64,000 nt of DNA from contig NZ_JACXAD010000010.1 in NCBI RefSeq assembly GCF_014699115.1, positions 122,759 through 186,758 on the forward strand, given 5' to 3'. The notes under the pieces were generated by a model. The model was given only the letters and a program-made list of their open reading frames with translations, ran no database searches and had not been told where the DNA came from. Origin of the DNA: Hymenobacter montanus (lineage in GTDB: Bacteria > Bacteroidota > Bacteroidia > Cytophagales > Hymenobacteraceae). Of this stretch, positions 18,010-27,527 are shown piece after piece (the stretch's first letter is position 1; the number at the start of each line of letters is the position of its first letter). Made by a program: the position numbers and the translations under genes.

Positions 18010-18876
18010 ATGAGAAAGATAGCCATAGTCGGTGCAACGGGGATGCTAGGCCAGCCAGTGACCAAGGAATTTGTGCAGGCTGGTTTTGAAGTAACGATAC
18101 TAGCCAGGGATGCCGAGAAAGCTAAAAAGGTTTTGAATGCACCAGCTAGGATTGTTCAAGGGAACCTAGAAGATAAAGGCAGTATCGAGCGGTTGCTCGA
18201 AGGGCAGGAGGGGTTGTACCTGAACTTATCGGTAGACCCCTCCAGCAGTGAGAAAGATTTTCAACCGGAGAGAGAGGGCCTTCAGCATCTTATTGAAGCT
18301 GCCAAAAAATCAACCATTCATCGGATTGGGTACTTATCGTCCTTAGTTCATCGCTATCAGGGGCAGAATGGATTTAACTGGTGGGCTTTTGACGTGAAGC
18401 AGCAAGCCGTTAAGGCGATAAAAGGAAGTGGGATAGCCTACGCTATATTTTACCCATCTACGTTTATGGAAAACTTCGACAAAGGTGCTTACCGCCAGGG
18501 AAATAAGCTTAATCTTGCGGGCACGTCAAAATACCCCATGTTTTTAATAGCCGGTAGCGACTACGGAAAACAAGTAGTAAAAGCCTTTGAGCGCGACCAC
18601 GGAAATAGCGAATACGTAGTGCAGGGGCCAGATGGGTATACCGCGGATGAGGCGGCCCGCATCTTTGCGAGCAACTATACTAAAGCCCAAATCAAAGTCG
18701 TGAAATTGCCTTTTAGTGTGCTACGATTCCTGGGGATGCTGACCAATAAATTCAACTATGCAGCAAACATCGTTGAGGCCCTCAACAACTATCCCGAAAA
18801 ATTTGAAGCGGCGGAGACCTGGCAGGAGCTGGGAAAACCACAAACCAGATTCGTCGCCTACGCAACAAGTACCTGA
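18010..18876 (+). CDS. NmrA-like NAD(P)-binding oxidoreductase
   Basis: A 288-residue atypical short-chain dehydrogenase of the NmrA/HSCARG type. The nucleotide-binding motif IVGATGMLGQPVTKEF is at the N-terminus. The catalytic Tyr-x3-Lys of classical SDRs is not evident, as usual in this group, where members sense NADP or reduce quinones. It is divergently paired with the HxlR regulator and probably controlled by it. Codon use and GC content are lower than in the flanking his operon, suggesting acquisition together with its regulator. Confidence 0.85.
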   Translation: MRKIAIVGATGMLGQPVTKEFVQAGFEVTILARDAEKAKKVLNAPARIVQGNLEDKGSIERLLEGQEGLYLNLSVDPSSSEKDFQPEREGLQHLIEAAKKSTIHRIGYLSSLVHRYQGQNGFNWWAFDVKQQAVKAIKGSGIAYAIFYPSTFMENFDKGAYRQGNKLNLAGTSKYPMFLIAGSDYGKQVVKAFERDHGNSEYVVQGPDGYTADEAARIFASNYTKAQIKVVKLPFSVLRFLGMLTNKFNYAANIVEALNNYPEKFEAAETWQELGKPQTRFVAYATST

Positions 18877-19017
18877 CCGCGGCCAACTACCCGAGTTCAA
18901 CGATGCGGCCCTCGGCTTGGCCGGTGTGGCCAAGGTTCATGACCTGATGGATTTACCTATGGCCATCGACGTGCTGTTTGGGGTTAAGTTTCACGCTATA
19001 ATCGCGAAGCTTTGGCT

Positions 19018-20034
19018 TTAAGCCTTTAGTTGCCTTCGGATTTTTTCGAGTAGGGCCAGGGCTATGCTAATATCCTCTTCTTCAGTAATGGATAAGGTGG
19101 TGTTCACGCCTGGCCCGCTGACCTGAATTTGGTATGCCGGGGTTGTTGGTAAGGGGGCTAATGGTGGCGTTACCGCCTGAGTTGGCGTCGGCAGTGGTGC
19201 TGACGTAACTGGTGCTGGTGGCTTCGTTACTGTTTCTGGTTGAGTTAATGCTTTGGGTTCTGGTTGGGAGCTTTCTGGTTCGGCTGACTTGGGGATATCT
19301 CCTAACAGGCCGAATAAGCTGGCAATGGCATCAGAGTTACCCGGCTGGCTGGTGGGCGTAGCTGGGGGGCGAAGAGTGGATGAGGTGAGGGGCCCCGGAG
19401 CTAATGTTGGATTAAGCTCGGGTGAGGTTAAGGACGTGGCTGCTATAGAGGGAGTGATCCCGGCTGAGCCACTAGTGAGTTCAATAGGCTCTTTTCGGAA
19501 GGTGTTAACGGTTGGTTGGGGGCTCGCAAGCTCTCGTCGGGGCGACTGCTGAGCTGCCAGTGCGTCGATATCGGCAATGATATTTCGCTCATCCAGGAGG
19601 CCCACCATCCGGCACCCTTCCACGAAGGCCTTTGCCACGCCCTGGGCGTTGATTTCTTCTACGCCGAATTCGCGGATGAGCATTACGTCCAGCATCTGGA
19701 CAGGCAGCTCTCTGGAGCGAAATTTTCGGCATAGTTGGGTGAAAAGGGGTGGGGTAAGGAAAGCTTCGCGGTGAAACACGAGTTCCTCTTGCTTATCATA
19801 AGCATGCTTGATGCGCTTAAATAGCGTAGTGGACGTGAGCAAATCGCGCTTGCTGGTGAGGAGCCCAAACTTTACCGCAGAGCCAATGATGGCTTTAAAA
19901 GAGCCACTCACCTTGCGATTAAGCTTTCGAGCTGCTGTTTCGATGGCACATTTCCCACCGGTATCGTCGATTACTTCAGCTAATTCCCAAGCGCTTGCGT
20001 AGGTTGTGCGGGGATAGTCTATAAGTTTGGGCAT
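19018..20034 (-). CDS. Uncharacterised protein with winged-helix-like N-terminus and Pro/Thr-rich linker
   Basis: I do not recognise a named function. Residues about 1-165 form a compact, charged domain (AWELAEVIDDTGGKCAIETA, then KLNRKVSGSFKAIIGSAVKFG and LIREFGVEEINAQGVAKAFVEG) that reads like two consecutive helix-turn-helix or winged-helix folds. Residues about 170-295 are a low-complexity Pro/Thr/Ser linker. The C-terminus (about 296-338, YQIQVSGPGVNTTLSITEEE then LALLEKIRRQL) is a short strand-helix unit. Large inverted repeats lie in the 400 bases upstream. A DNA-binding role is plausible but inferred. Confidence 0.7.
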   Translation of the reverse strand: MPKLIDYPRTTYASAWELAEVIDDTGGKCAIETAARKLNRKVSGSFKAIIGSAVKFGLLTSKRDLLTSTTLFKRIKHAYDKQEELVFHREAFLTPPLFTQLCRKFRSRELPVQMLDVMLIREFGVEEINAQGVAKAFVEGCRMVGLLDERNIIADIDALAAQQSPRRELASPQPTVNTFRKEPIELTSGSAGITPSIAATSLTSPELNPTLAPGPLTSSTLRPPATPTSQPGNSDAIASLFGLLGDIPKSAEPESSQPEPKALTQPETVTKPPAPVTSAPLPTPTQAVTPPLAPLPTTPAYQIQVSGPGVNTTLSITEEEDISIALALLEKIRRQLKA

Positions 20035-20110
20035 AGTATAAGGGAAGTGCTGTACGGTCGACGGTACAAGTATATGGGGTACGGGTTAAAAAAATTAAGG
20101 TTTAAAATAA

Positions 20111-20158
20111 AGTACATAAAAGCATAAATCGATAAGTGATTTTATGCTTTTATGTACT
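20111..20158. repeat. Perfect 18-bp inverted repeat upstream of the 338-aa protein gene
   Basis: AGTACATAAAAGCATAAA (20111-20128) and its exact reverse complement (20141-20158) flank a 12-base spacer. It sits 76 bases upstream of the minus-strand start at 20034. The outer 12-mer AGTACATAAAAG recurs a third time, inverted, at 20416-20427. This is more like a pair of protein-binding sites than a terminator. Confidence 0.8.
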
Positions 20159-20368
20159 AAGGCGACCTATTGCCTGGATTGATATTATACTAGTAGACTG
20201 CTTTCGATTAAAAATGAGCAAGTATACTTGAAGTAGTTCGCAATCCCGTTAGTATTAGACTATCACAAAAGAGTAAAAGCTACTCAGAAGCTTATGCGAC
20301 AAAAGCCGCTAAAGTTACAAAGATGTTTTGTGCTGCATAAGAGATAAGGGCAGGAGAGAGGTGCTTTG

Positions 20369-20436
20369 GCATTTCAAAGTAAATAACAGCACATAATTGA
20401 TACTAAATTTTTTTACTTTTATGTACTTTGAAATGC
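20369..20436. repeat. Second inverted repeat sharing the same core motif
   Basis: GCATTTCAAAGTA (20369-20381) and TACTTTGAAATGC (20424-20436) are exact reverse complements. The right arm overlaps a third copy of the 12-mer CTTTTATGTACT (20416-20427) that also forms the arms of the 20111-20158 repeat. Confidence 0.7.
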
Positions 20437-20457
20437 GGATGAGAAGACACAACCAGG

Positions 20458-20483
20458 AAGGATCTTTAAAAAGGATCTTTAAA
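20458..20483. repeat. Tandem 13-bp direct repeat
   Basis: AAGGATCTTTAAA occurs twice head to tail (20458-20470, 20471-20483) with no mismatch. Confidence 0.7.
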
Positions 20484-21162
20484 ACTATGGGATACTAAGC
20501 TTACCACATCATAGTAGATAGAGAACCAGTTAGGAACAGATAACAGCATAAGATCCATAGCTACAACCCGCACCGAGCCAGCGTGAGTGTCTCAAGCAAC
20601 ATCAGGACCTGCGACGTGTCGTGACGGCAGGTCCTAAGCAACAAGTGCAATTCGTCATCCGTCCACCAAAGCAGCGCCCATAAGCTTACAGTCCGTTTGT
20701 TTGCGAGTTCCGCCAGCGCGGTGGTGGGTCCACACATGACCATAAACAAATGCACAAACTTTGTCAACCGATAGTATGAGCCTTAGAGTGTCACTTTGAC
20801 TCGCACTCAATATGAGTGGAACATGAAGAACCAAATCGTGTCGCTGCCATGACCAATGCCGAACGTTTCGCTTATGCCAACCAAGTCACTGGAAACAGGT
20901 TGTTTCAACGCTCTAACAGGCTCGCCAGGATACCTTGGATACAGTCACATAAATTTGCTAAAACAAGCTCAAACCAATGCCTGCCCAAATCCGGTAATCA
21001 AGCTAAGCTTGTAAAATACACCAGCATGTAGACGACCAAAACTTAATTTTATATTTGTCTTATAATTTATATTATGTTAAGTAAGCTTTTTTCAATCCTT
21101 TGGAATTGACCGGAAATAACGCCATCGATTCCACTTTCGTCGTCACGTTTCCCTTCCATATT

Positions 21163-21780
21163 ATGAATCGATCTTAATACAGTTGCAAAGCAAGCGCGTG
21201 GTGCGGGGCCCTGCCCTAGCCGAACAGTTTGGCGTGAGCCTGCGCACTCTGGAAGAAGCCGGTTTACCCGCGAAGAAGCCATAGCCCTGCTGATGGCAAA
21301 AAATTAACTGCTCGCTTCACCGATGACACCACCGCCCAAACCACGGCGGCTGTGGACAAACTGCGGGCCGTGCTCCGCCAGCCCAACCTAACCTAACGGC
21401 CGCGGACACCCGGCGCGTGGTGCACCCCACTACCAGATGGGCTATTCGGGAGCCACCATCGAACGCACCATTAAGCCTATCGGCGTGTACCTGGATCGGT
21501 ACTGGCACGTGGTGGCATATTGCCGGCTGCCAAGAGTTCCACGACTTCCGGCTCGACCGCATTGTGCATTTACAACTGAGTGACGACACCTTCGCGCCCC
21601 ACCCCGAAACCTTGCAACAGTACTGGCAAAAGCAAGCTGCCCGCTGGCCCACCAAACGGCCGTAGTACGTTTTGCCCCCGTCGCGGCGCGCCAAGTATGG
21701 GATAGCAAACACCAGTACGGCTGGGTGCACGAGCACCCCACGGCAGCGGACGAAACCGAGATTTCACTCTCACAGCCCAC
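21163..21780 (+). pseudogene. Decayed YafY-type regulator (HTH plus WYL domain)
   Basis: Pieces of one regulator can be read across shifting frames. An ATG at 21163 starts MNR, and soon after comes ILIQLQSKRVVRGPALAEQF, then GVSLRT joined directly to LEEAGLP with the middle of the HTH domain missing. TREEAIALLM-like and LTARFTDDTTAQ pieces follow, then DKLRAVLRQPNLT. The WYL domain survives as ERTIKPIGVYLDRYWHVVAY, FRLDRIVHLQLSDDTFAPHP and VRFAPVAARQVWDSKHQYG, each in a different frame. Several internal deletions and stops show it is dead. Intact relatives usually sit next to a DinB gene, as here. Confidence 0.8.
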
Positions 21781-21782
21781 CT

Positions 21783-21989
21783 ATGTGCCAGCCCGCTCCC
21801 AACATCGCCCCGGCTCCCACCCTGCTCCATGCCCTGGACCGGGAAATAATTCTCACCCGCCGCGTATTCGAACGCCTGCCAGACAGTCAGCTCGACTGGC
21901 AGCCCCACCCCAAATCCAGAACAAAACCTCCGACTCAGGCCTACGCAGGTTTGCTTGACGGCTGCCAAGCGGCAATCAAGTCCATGTGA
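21783..21989 (+). pseudogene. Truncated DinB-family protein
   Basis: Starting at ATG 21783, the sequence LHALDREIILTRRVFERLPD then SQLDWQPHPKSR is the first helix of a DinB/YfiT-type four-helix metal-binding protein. After PKSR, where families read LGELA or GWLAWH, the similarity stops and a short unrelated tail runs to a TGA at 21987. Only about a third of the domain is left. It follows the decayed WYL regulator, its usual partner. Confidence 0.7.
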
Positions 21990-22203
21990 AACGGGGCTTT
22001 GGGCGGCAAGGGCTGGTCGGAGAAGGCGTGGTAAATAAGGAATAAATAGCCAAATGATATTATTATGTGAATAAAACGCTCGTTCACTTAAGGCGCCCGT
22101 GTCACCCATATAATTTAACCAAGGCCAAGCATGAGAACCGCACTAGGGTTGAACAGAAGCGGCGCATAGTCAGCTGGAAAGTGGAAGTCAGCACCGAGTA
22201 AAC
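21990..22203. other. Intergenic, no gene seen
   Basis: About 215 bases between the DinB fragment and the terminator of the T9SS cargo gene. A short frame near 22120-22200 (KAKHENRTRVEQKRR) is not recognisable. Confidence 0.4.
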
Positions 22204-22237
22204 GAAAGAAGGCCATCCAAGCCAGTGGCCTTCTTTC
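22204..22237 (-). terminator. Hairpin terminator of the T9SS cargo gene
   Basis: GAAAGAAGGCCA and TGGCCTTCTTTC pair perfectly over 12 bp around a 10-base loop, 21 bases past the stop of the minus-strand gene. The A/T-rich arm ends would supply the T-run in either direction, so it may work on both strands. Confidence 0.75.
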
Positions 22238-22257
22238 TTATATAAAAGTAGCAGGGC

Positions 22258-23061
22258 TTATTTCTGCACCACGAAGCGCCGGCCGGCGCTTACGCCACTA
22301 GTGGTTTCGATGGTGTAGGTGTACACGCCCGCTGGCAGGCGGTCAGTGCGCAGCAACAGATGATTAGTGTGGTTATCTACTTGATAGTGCACCACCACGC
22401 GGCCTGCCGCATCCAACACCCGCAAGGTGCCTACTTGCCCCTGCGCTATAGCGTAAGGCAGCTGGATTAGCTCATTCGTTGGGTTCGGGTAGGGTTGCGC
22501 TAAGGCTTCCGTAGCGCCAACCTGTGTGCGCAACGGCGTGTAGGTGCCACCCAGCGCGTACACGCGGGTTACCTCAATGTAGGGGCCACCTCCAAAGATG
22601 GAACTCGTCCTAGTAGCGCCACTAATCAGCATCTTAGTACCCGTAGGCGTGTTGTAGAACTGGGCGAATTCAGCGGTGTCGCCGGCTGCCAGCAGCCCAC
22701 CGCTTTCGTTCCATACCCGCATCACGTCTTTTTCAACGAAGGTTGTCGGATCGACGTCATTGTAGAAGGCCACGTACTCCAACGCTCCATCTTGGTTGAA
22801 GAGCTTGTCGGTTACGCCCTGAATGTAGCGGAGCGTAACGCCGGCCACGGCGGGCACCGTGATGGTGCGGAAGATGGAGTGGTCTTGGTTATAGATGCGC
22901 AGCTGTGGGCTGCTGGAAGACGGCACGTAATATTTCACGCTGCCATCGGAAAGCTTGATGGTTTCCAGGTAGCCGGCGTACCGTTTTTCCAGCGTTACTT
23001 GGGCCTGAGCTGATGCCGTGCCCACTACTAGGAGTGCGAGAGAGAGTAGAAAATGTTTCAT
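22258..23061 (-). CDS. Secreted protein with type IX secretion C-terminal sorting domain
   Basis: A 267-residue exported protein. A signal peptide (MKHFLLSLALLVVGTASAQA) is followed by about 165 residues of unknown fold rich in Tyr and Val, reminiscent of a small beta-propeller or beta-sandwich. The last 80 residues are a T9SS type A sorting domain: AQPYPNPTNELIQL, then VLDAAGRVV, LPAGVYTYTIET and the final GRRFVVQK. It would cross the outer membrane by the type IX system and be released or anchored at the surface. No enzymatic motif is seen. Confidence 0.85.
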   Translation of the reverse strand: MKHFLLSLALLVVGTASAQAQVTLEKRYAGYLETIKLSDGSVKYYVPSSSSPQLRIYNQDHSIFRTITVPAVAGVTLRYIQGVTDKLFNQDGALEYVAFYNDVDPTTFVEKDVMRVWNESGGLLAAGDTAEFAQFYNTPTGTKMLISGATRTSSIFGGGPYIEVTRVYALGGTYTPLRTQVGATEALAQPYPNPTNELIQLPYAIAQGQVGTLRVLDAAGRVVVHYQVDNHTNHLLLRTDRLPAGVYTYTIETTSGVSAGRRFVVQK

Positions 23062-23382
23062 TGGGTTGTTTAAAGGGTTTTAGAATGAACAAAGGTGAAA
23101 AAAAACAATAAAAAGTGCATATCCGACCCTTTATAGGCCTCAAAATAGATAGAAAGCCCTATCGTAGCCGGTCGGCAACCGCTCTTTCACGTTCCGCCCG
23201 TTTTTGAGCACGTCCCGTGTGATATTGATGCGGGCAGTAAGTGAGCTATCTACGTCTGCTCGACGTGCCGGGACTCTACGAGCCCACCGCCGACGAAGCC
23301 ACGTTTGATTTTAATCGCTTGCAAGCGTGAATAAACTTTAAATTGTGGGGAATAGATTAGCGCCGCCATTCGACACAAAAAA
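23062..23382. other. Intergenic, no confident gene
   Basis: Contains the upstream region of the T9SS cargo gene. A 29-codon frame from GTG 23241 to TGA 23330 (+) encodes YLRLLDVPGLYEPTADEATF. It reads like a protein C-terminus but I cannot assign it; it may be a scrap of a lost gene. Confidence 0.4.
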
Positions 23383-23405
23383 GCCCATCCGCGTTGCGGA
23401 TGGGC
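23383..23405 (-). terminator. Hairpin terminator of the TPR gene
   Basis: GCCCATCCGC and GCGGATGGGC pair perfectly around a 3-base loop. On the minus strand the stem is followed by TTTTTT, the classical intrinsic terminator layout, 26 bases past the TPR gene. Confidence 0.9.
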
Positions 23406-23431
23406 CTCTCCCTCTCATCGGAGATTAGAGC

Positions 23432-24592
23432 TTATTTTTTGTTGAGTGACTGAATCTTCGCGTTCAACCGCTCCGAATCAGCGTTGCGGCCCAGACGGAA
23501 GTAAACTTTCTGCAGCGATACCAGCGTGTTGCGGTCGTCTGGCTGCAGCTGCAGTGCTTTCTCAAAATACGGTACGGAGGCTTCGAAGTACTTCTTGCCT
23601 TCTGCTTCGTATTTCTTGCCCGATACCTGATACGTTTTCAAGTCCATTTTGCTAGCTTTGGTGTACGCGTCGGCAGCCCGGTTATAGTTCGACACCCCAA
23701 GGTTGAACTGCGCATCGAAGTTATTCGGGTCCAGCTCAACCGCCTTACGGTAATCTGCCAGGGCTAAATCGTTCTTTTTCTGCTGGTCGTACATGGAACC
23801 ACGTACCGCATACAGGTTCGAATTGCTTGGATCGGCAGCAATTGCCTTGTTGATTTTCGCTAAAGCATCGTCGCCCTTACCGCTAGCCAGCGACAGGTTT
23901 AGATCCTCCAACATGAAAGTCTTGTTAGTGGGATAAGCAGCAAGGGCCTGCTGGATTACCTTAGCCGCTTCGGCATTGTCTTTCTGCTGCCTGGCCATTT
24001 GGAGCAGACGCAGATACACATTTACCGATTTGTAGTTCATCCCCAGCAGCTGATTATAGCTTGCCTTTGCCCCTGCGAAATCCTGCTTCGCTTCCGAGGC
24101 ATAAGCTGAGTAAAGTACCGCCGTTGTGTCCTGCGGCTTGATCTTGGAAGCCAGCTTATAACTCTCAATGGCCTTGTCATAATCCTTGGCATTGTAGCTG
24201 TTCACCCCCTCATTAAAGGCTTGCCCATACAGGGTCTCCCTCTTGGCGACGGCCTGCTTACCAAATTCCCCGGTTGGACCGTCGAGCTCGACAGCCTTGG
24301 CATAAGACTCGTAGGCCTTTTGCAAGCCCTCACCGGGTTGAAGCTGTTTGCTATAAATGGGGCTTTCAAGCATGCCTTGGTAGATCTCGCCCCGCGTGTA
24401 CCAGGTTTTGGCTTTACCGCTGGTTTTTTCGTTGACGATGGCCTTGTCGATATCAGTCCGCGCCTTATCAAGCAAGCCCGTACGCTGGTTGAGAATTGCG
24501 TTAGTAACTGCGGAAGTTTGAGCCGACGCTAGCGAAGGCATACCTCCCGTGAGCAAAGCGGAGGCGCCCAGGATGAAAAAAGTTTTCTTCAT
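23432..24592 (-). CDS. Secreted tetratricopeptide repeat protein
   Basis: A 386-residue TPR scaffold exported to the periplasm. A signal peptide (about 1-24, ending SLASAQT) precedes about seven TPR units, e.g. YAKAVELDGP, AIESYKLASKIKPQD, LYAVRGSMYDQQKKNDLALA, YRKAVELDPNNFDAQFNLG and YFEKALQLQPDDRNTLVSLQ. The last unit is a complete ELDPNN-type repeat, then a short tail ending SLNKK. It has its own terminator and stands between the T9SS cargo gene and gyrA on the same strand. Partner unknown; Bacteroidota use such proteins in envelope assembly. Confidence 0.88.
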   Translation of the reverse strand: MKKTFFILGASALLTGGMPSLASAQTSAVTNAILNQRTGLLDKARTDIDKAIVNEKTSGKAKTWYTRGEIYQGMLESPIYSKQLQPGEGLQKAYESYAKAVELDGPTGEFGKQAVAKRETLYGQAFNEGVNSYNAKDYDKAIESYKLASKIKPQDTTAVLYSAYASEAKQDFAGAKASYNQLLGMNYKSVNVYLRLLQMARQQKDNAEAAKVIQQALAAYPTNKTFMLEDLNLSLASGKGDDALAKINKAIAADPSNSNLYAVRGSMYDQQKKNDLALADYRKAVELDPNNFDAQFNLGVSNYNRAADAYTKASKMDLKTYQVSGKKYEAEGKKYFEASVPYFEKALQLQPDDRNTLVSLQKVYFRLGRNADSERLNAKIQSLNKK

Positions 24593-24751
24593 AAAAGTGA
24601 GATGATGGGTCCTTTTCCAGTGACTGAAGATGGTCTAAACTACCAGCCACCCCGGCAAAGGCGAAAAAGTTTGGAATAAAGGGTGAGAAAAAGTGCTATT
24701 CCAGCACGGCAAAAAACGACCAAAGCCGCCATTGAGTTCGCCAAAAATAAA

Positions 24752-24777
24752 CGGGGCGGTCCAAATGGACCGCCCCG
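24752..24777 (-). terminator. Hairpin terminator of gyrA
   Basis: CGGGGCGGTCC and GGACCGCCCCG pair perfectly around AAAT, 15 bases past the gyrA stop. On the minus strand it is followed by TTTATTTTT. Confidence 0.9.
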
Positions 24778-24791
24778 CTCCTATTCAGCTA

Positions 24792-27383
24792 TTATGCCAG
24801 ATCTTCCGAATCTGCTCCGTCGTCGGTAATAATCTCCTCGATTTCAAGGTCAGCGTCCCCATCGACTCCGTTATTGGCTTCGGCAGGATCATCCGAGCCT
24901 GCACTGATCCGCAGAGCACCATCGGTTTCCGACTCGTCTTTCTCTTCGGCGGCCACTTTAGCCACGGAGGAAATCTCATCGTTGCTACCAACCTTAATCA
25001 GACGAACCCCTTGAGTAGCGCGGCCGATGGTACGCAACTCGTTCATTCGCAAACGAATAGTAATACCTGATTTATTAATAATCATCAGGTCATCGGTGTC
25101 GCTCACGGCCTTGATGGCGACGAGACGGCCGGTTTTCTCCGTTATTTTCATTGCCCGGACGCCTTTGCCACCGCGGTTAGTTACGCGATACTCATCGAGC
25201 GCGCTACGTTTGCCGTACCCGTTTTCGCTCACTACCAGGAGTTCCTGCGAAGGATCGGTCAAGCAAACCATGCCCACCACGCGGTCGCCGGGCTCGGTGA
25301 GGCTAATGCCCCGCACCCCCGCCGCCGACCGGCCCATGGAGCGCACCTTGGACTCGTTGAAGCGCACAGCCCGGCCGGAGCGCAAGGCGAGCACTACTTC
25401 TGAATTCGGGGCGAGCAACTGCACATCCAGGATTCGGTCGCCTTCGTTGATGGTGATGGCGTTGATGCCGGCCGTGCGAGGGCGTGAATAAGCTTCCAAC
25501 GGCGTCTTCTTCACCGTGCCCTGCTCGGTGCAGAACATCAGATAGGTATTTTCCAGGTAATCCGGGTCCTTCAGGCCCCGGACGTTGAGCACGGAGCGAA
25601 CGTTGTCTTCGCGCGGAATCTCGATGAGGTTCTGGATGGGCAAGCCTTTGGTAGCCTTCCCTCCTTCTGGCACCTCGTATACTTTCAGCCAGAACACCCG
25701 GCCCAATTCCGTGAAGAACAACAGGTACTCGTGGGTAGTGGCCACGAATAAGTGCTCGGTAAAATCGTCCTTTTTAGTAACGGCCCCGCGGGAGCCCATC
25801 CCGCCCCGGCCCTGCGCCCGGTACTCGTCGAGCGAAGTACGCTTGATGTAGCCTTCGCGGGAAATGGTGATAACCATGGCCTCGTCGGCAATCATATCCT
25901 CGGTCGAGAAATCGCCACCCACGTAGTTGATTTCCGTGCGGCGGGCATCGCCGTACCGCTCCCGGAGCTCCTCCAGTTCTGTTCTGATGATGCCGCGCTG
26001 CAACGCATCCGACGCCAACACCGCGTTCAGATGGTCAATCAAGCGCATCAGGTCTTCGTACTCGGCCACGATCTTATCGCGCTCCAGGCCAGTAAGGCGC
26101 TGCAAGCGCATGTCGAGGATGGCGCGGGCCTGCACCTCGCTCAAAGCAAAGCGCGTGATCAACTGGCCACGGGCCACCTCGGGGTCCCGCGAGCCCCGGA
26201 TCAGGGCAATAACTTCGTCGAGATGGTCGAGCGCAATAAGCAAGCCTTCCAGGATGTGGGCCCGTTTTTGGGCTTCGGCCAACTCGTACTTGGTTCGGCG
26301 GATAACAACCTCGGCCCGGTGTTCAACGAAATAATGGATGAGCTGCTGCAGGTTCAACGTCATGGGGCGGCCCTTGACCAGGCACACATTGTTGACGCCG
26401 AAGGAGCTTTGCAGCTGCGTGTACTTATAGAGGTTGTTGAGCACCACGCTGGGCATGGCGTCGCGCTTCAGGTCGTACACAATGCGCATGCCGTCGCGGT
26501 CCGACTCATCGCGCATGTCGGAAATACCCTCAATTTTCTTGTCGTTGATGAGGGCGGCCGTTTTTTCAATCATCGACGCCTTGTTCACCATGTAGGGAAT
26601 CTCCGTGACGACAATTTGCTCTTTACCTGTTTTGCTGGTTTCAAAGCTGGCTTTGGCCCGCATCACGACCCGGCCGCGACCGGTTTCGAAGGCCTGCTTC
26701 ACACCCTCATAGCCGTAGATGATGCCCCCCGTGGGAAAGTCGGGAGCCGTCACGTACTGCATGAGCTCGGCCACCGTGATGTCGGGGTTCTCGAGGTAGG
26801 CAATAATGCCATTGACTACTTCCGTAAGGTTGTGCGGGGCCATGTTAGTGGCCATGCCCACGGCGATACCCGAGGTACCGTTAACCAGCAGGTTAGGGAA
26901 TCGGGCCGGCATTACACTGGGTTCTTCCAGCGAGTCATCAAAGTTGGGCTGGAAGTCAACGGTATCCTTGTCCAGGTCGCTGAGCATCTCGTCGGCCAGC
27001 CGCTTGAGGCGGGCCTCCGTATAGCGCATGGCAGCCGGCGAGTCGCCATCGACCGAGCCAAAGTTACCCTGGCCATCCACCAGGGGATAGCGCAGGCTCC
27101 AATCCTGGGCCATGCGCACCATGGTGTCGTACACGGAGGTATCGCCATGAGGGTGATATTTACCCAGTACTTCGCCAACAATACGAGCAGATTTTTTATA
27201 GGACTTGTTGTAGCTCACGCCCAGCTCGCTCATGCCGTAGAGTACCCGGCGGTGCACGGGCTTGAGGCCGTCGCGCACATCGGGCAGGGCCCGGGAGATG
27301 ATAACCGACATCGAGTAATCGATGTAGGCGCCCCGCATCTCGTCTTCGATATTAATCGGAATGATTTTTTCGCCTTCCGCCAT
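24792..27383 (-). CDS. gyrA: DNA gyrase subunit A
   Basis: The breakage-reunion subunit of DNA gyrase, 863 aa. The winged-helix domain holds the catalytic Tyr at about residue 121 ([10 protein letters not shown]). The quinolone-resistance region reads [17 protein letters not shown], with Thr and Asp at the positions equivalent to E. coli 83 and 87. Six C-terminal beta-pinwheel blades follow (about 510-815), with the GyrA-box in [15 protein letters not shown] surroundings ([13 protein letters not shown]), which identifies gyrase rather than ParC. The acidic tail ends SEDLA. ATG 27383 is the standard start. A small hairpin (AATCCCC and GGGGATT, 27410-27430) lies in the 5' leader. Confidence 0.97.
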   Translation of the reverse strand: MAEGEKIIPINIEDEMRGAYIDYSMSVIISRALPDVRDGLKPVHRRVLYGMSELGVSYNKSYKKSARIVGEVLGKYHPHGDTSVYDTMVRMAQDWSLRYPLVDGQGNFGSVDGDSPAAMRYTEARLKRLADEMLSDLDKDTVDFQPNFDDSLEEPSVMPARFPNLLVNGTSGIAVGMATNMAPHNLTEVVNGIIAYLENPDITVAELMQYVTAPDFPTGGIIYGYEGVKQAFETGRGRVVMRAKASFETSKTGKEQIVVTEIPYMVNKASMIEKTAALINDKKIEGISDMRDESDRDGMRIVYDLKRDAMPSVVLNNLYKYTQLQSSFGVNNVCLVKGRPMTLNLQQLIHYFVEHRAEVVIRRTKYELAEAQKRAHILEGLLIALDHLDEVIALIRGSRDPEVARGQLITRFALSEVQARAILDMRLQRLTGLERDKIVAEYEDLMRLIDHLNAVLASDALQRGIIRTELEELRERYGDARRTEINYVGGDFSTEDMIADEAMVITISREGYIKRTSLDEYRAQGRGGMGSRGAVTKKDDFTEHLFVATTHEYLLFFTELGRVFWLKVYEVPEGGKATKGLPIQNLIEIPREDNVRSVLNVRGLKDPDYLENTYLMFCTEQGTVKKTPLEAYSRPRTAGINAITINEGDRILDVQLLAPNSEVVLALRSGRAVRFNESKVRSMGRSAAGVRGISLTEPGDRVVGMVCLTDPSQELLVVSENGYGKRSALDEYRVTNRGGKGVRAMKITEKTGRLVAIKAVSDTDDLMIINKSGITIRLRMNELRTIGRATQGVRLIKVGSNDEISSVAKVAAEEKDESETDGALRISAGSDDPAEANNGVDGDADLEIEEIITDDGADSEDLA

Positions 27384-27475
27384 TGAGGGGGTTTATAGGC
27401 AGCCGAAATAATCCCCTTAGAGGGGGGATTTAAGCCGCAAGTGAGAGGTTCTTTATACGCGTGCGAAGATACGAC

Positions 27476-27510
27476 AAAAAGGCCACAACGACAAGCGCTG
27501 CGGCCTTTTT
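27476..27510 (-). terminator. Hairpin terminator of the small lipoprotein gene
   Basis: AAAAAGGCC (27476-27484) and GGCCTTTTT (27502-27510) form a stem with flanking A and T runs, 18 bases beyond the stop of the minus-strand lipoprotein gene. It also insulates gyrA from upstream transcription. Confidence 0.75.
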
Positions 27511-27527
27511 CAGGCGTTTTAGCCCGC

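Larger units (their letters stand above)
20035..21162. other. AT-rich intergenic stretch with repeats, no confident gene
   Basis: Over a kilobase with no gene I can support. It holds two inverted repeats, a shared 12-mer and a tandem repeat in its left half. The right half has two short open frames, 20561-20767 (-, 68 codons, with LANKRTVSLWALLWWTDDEL) and 20816-21031 (+, 71 codons). Neither resembles a family I know, and both may be chance or debris. Confidence 0.5.

Noticed and set aside
18877..19020. Frame with AALGLAGVAKVHDL resembling the tail of a cation diffusion facilitator
   Set aside because: Similarity covers only about 14 residues and nothing else of the family is present.
20816..21031. 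71-codon + strand frame starting near an ACTCA-ATA-TGAGT palindrome
   Set aside because: No similarity to any family I know; low information, left as part of the gene-free stretch.
25752..27386. 544-codon open frame on the + strand opposite gyrA
   Set aside because: Shadow of gyrA: His/Val/Gly-rich composition typical of antisense GC-rich frames, no family-like motif.
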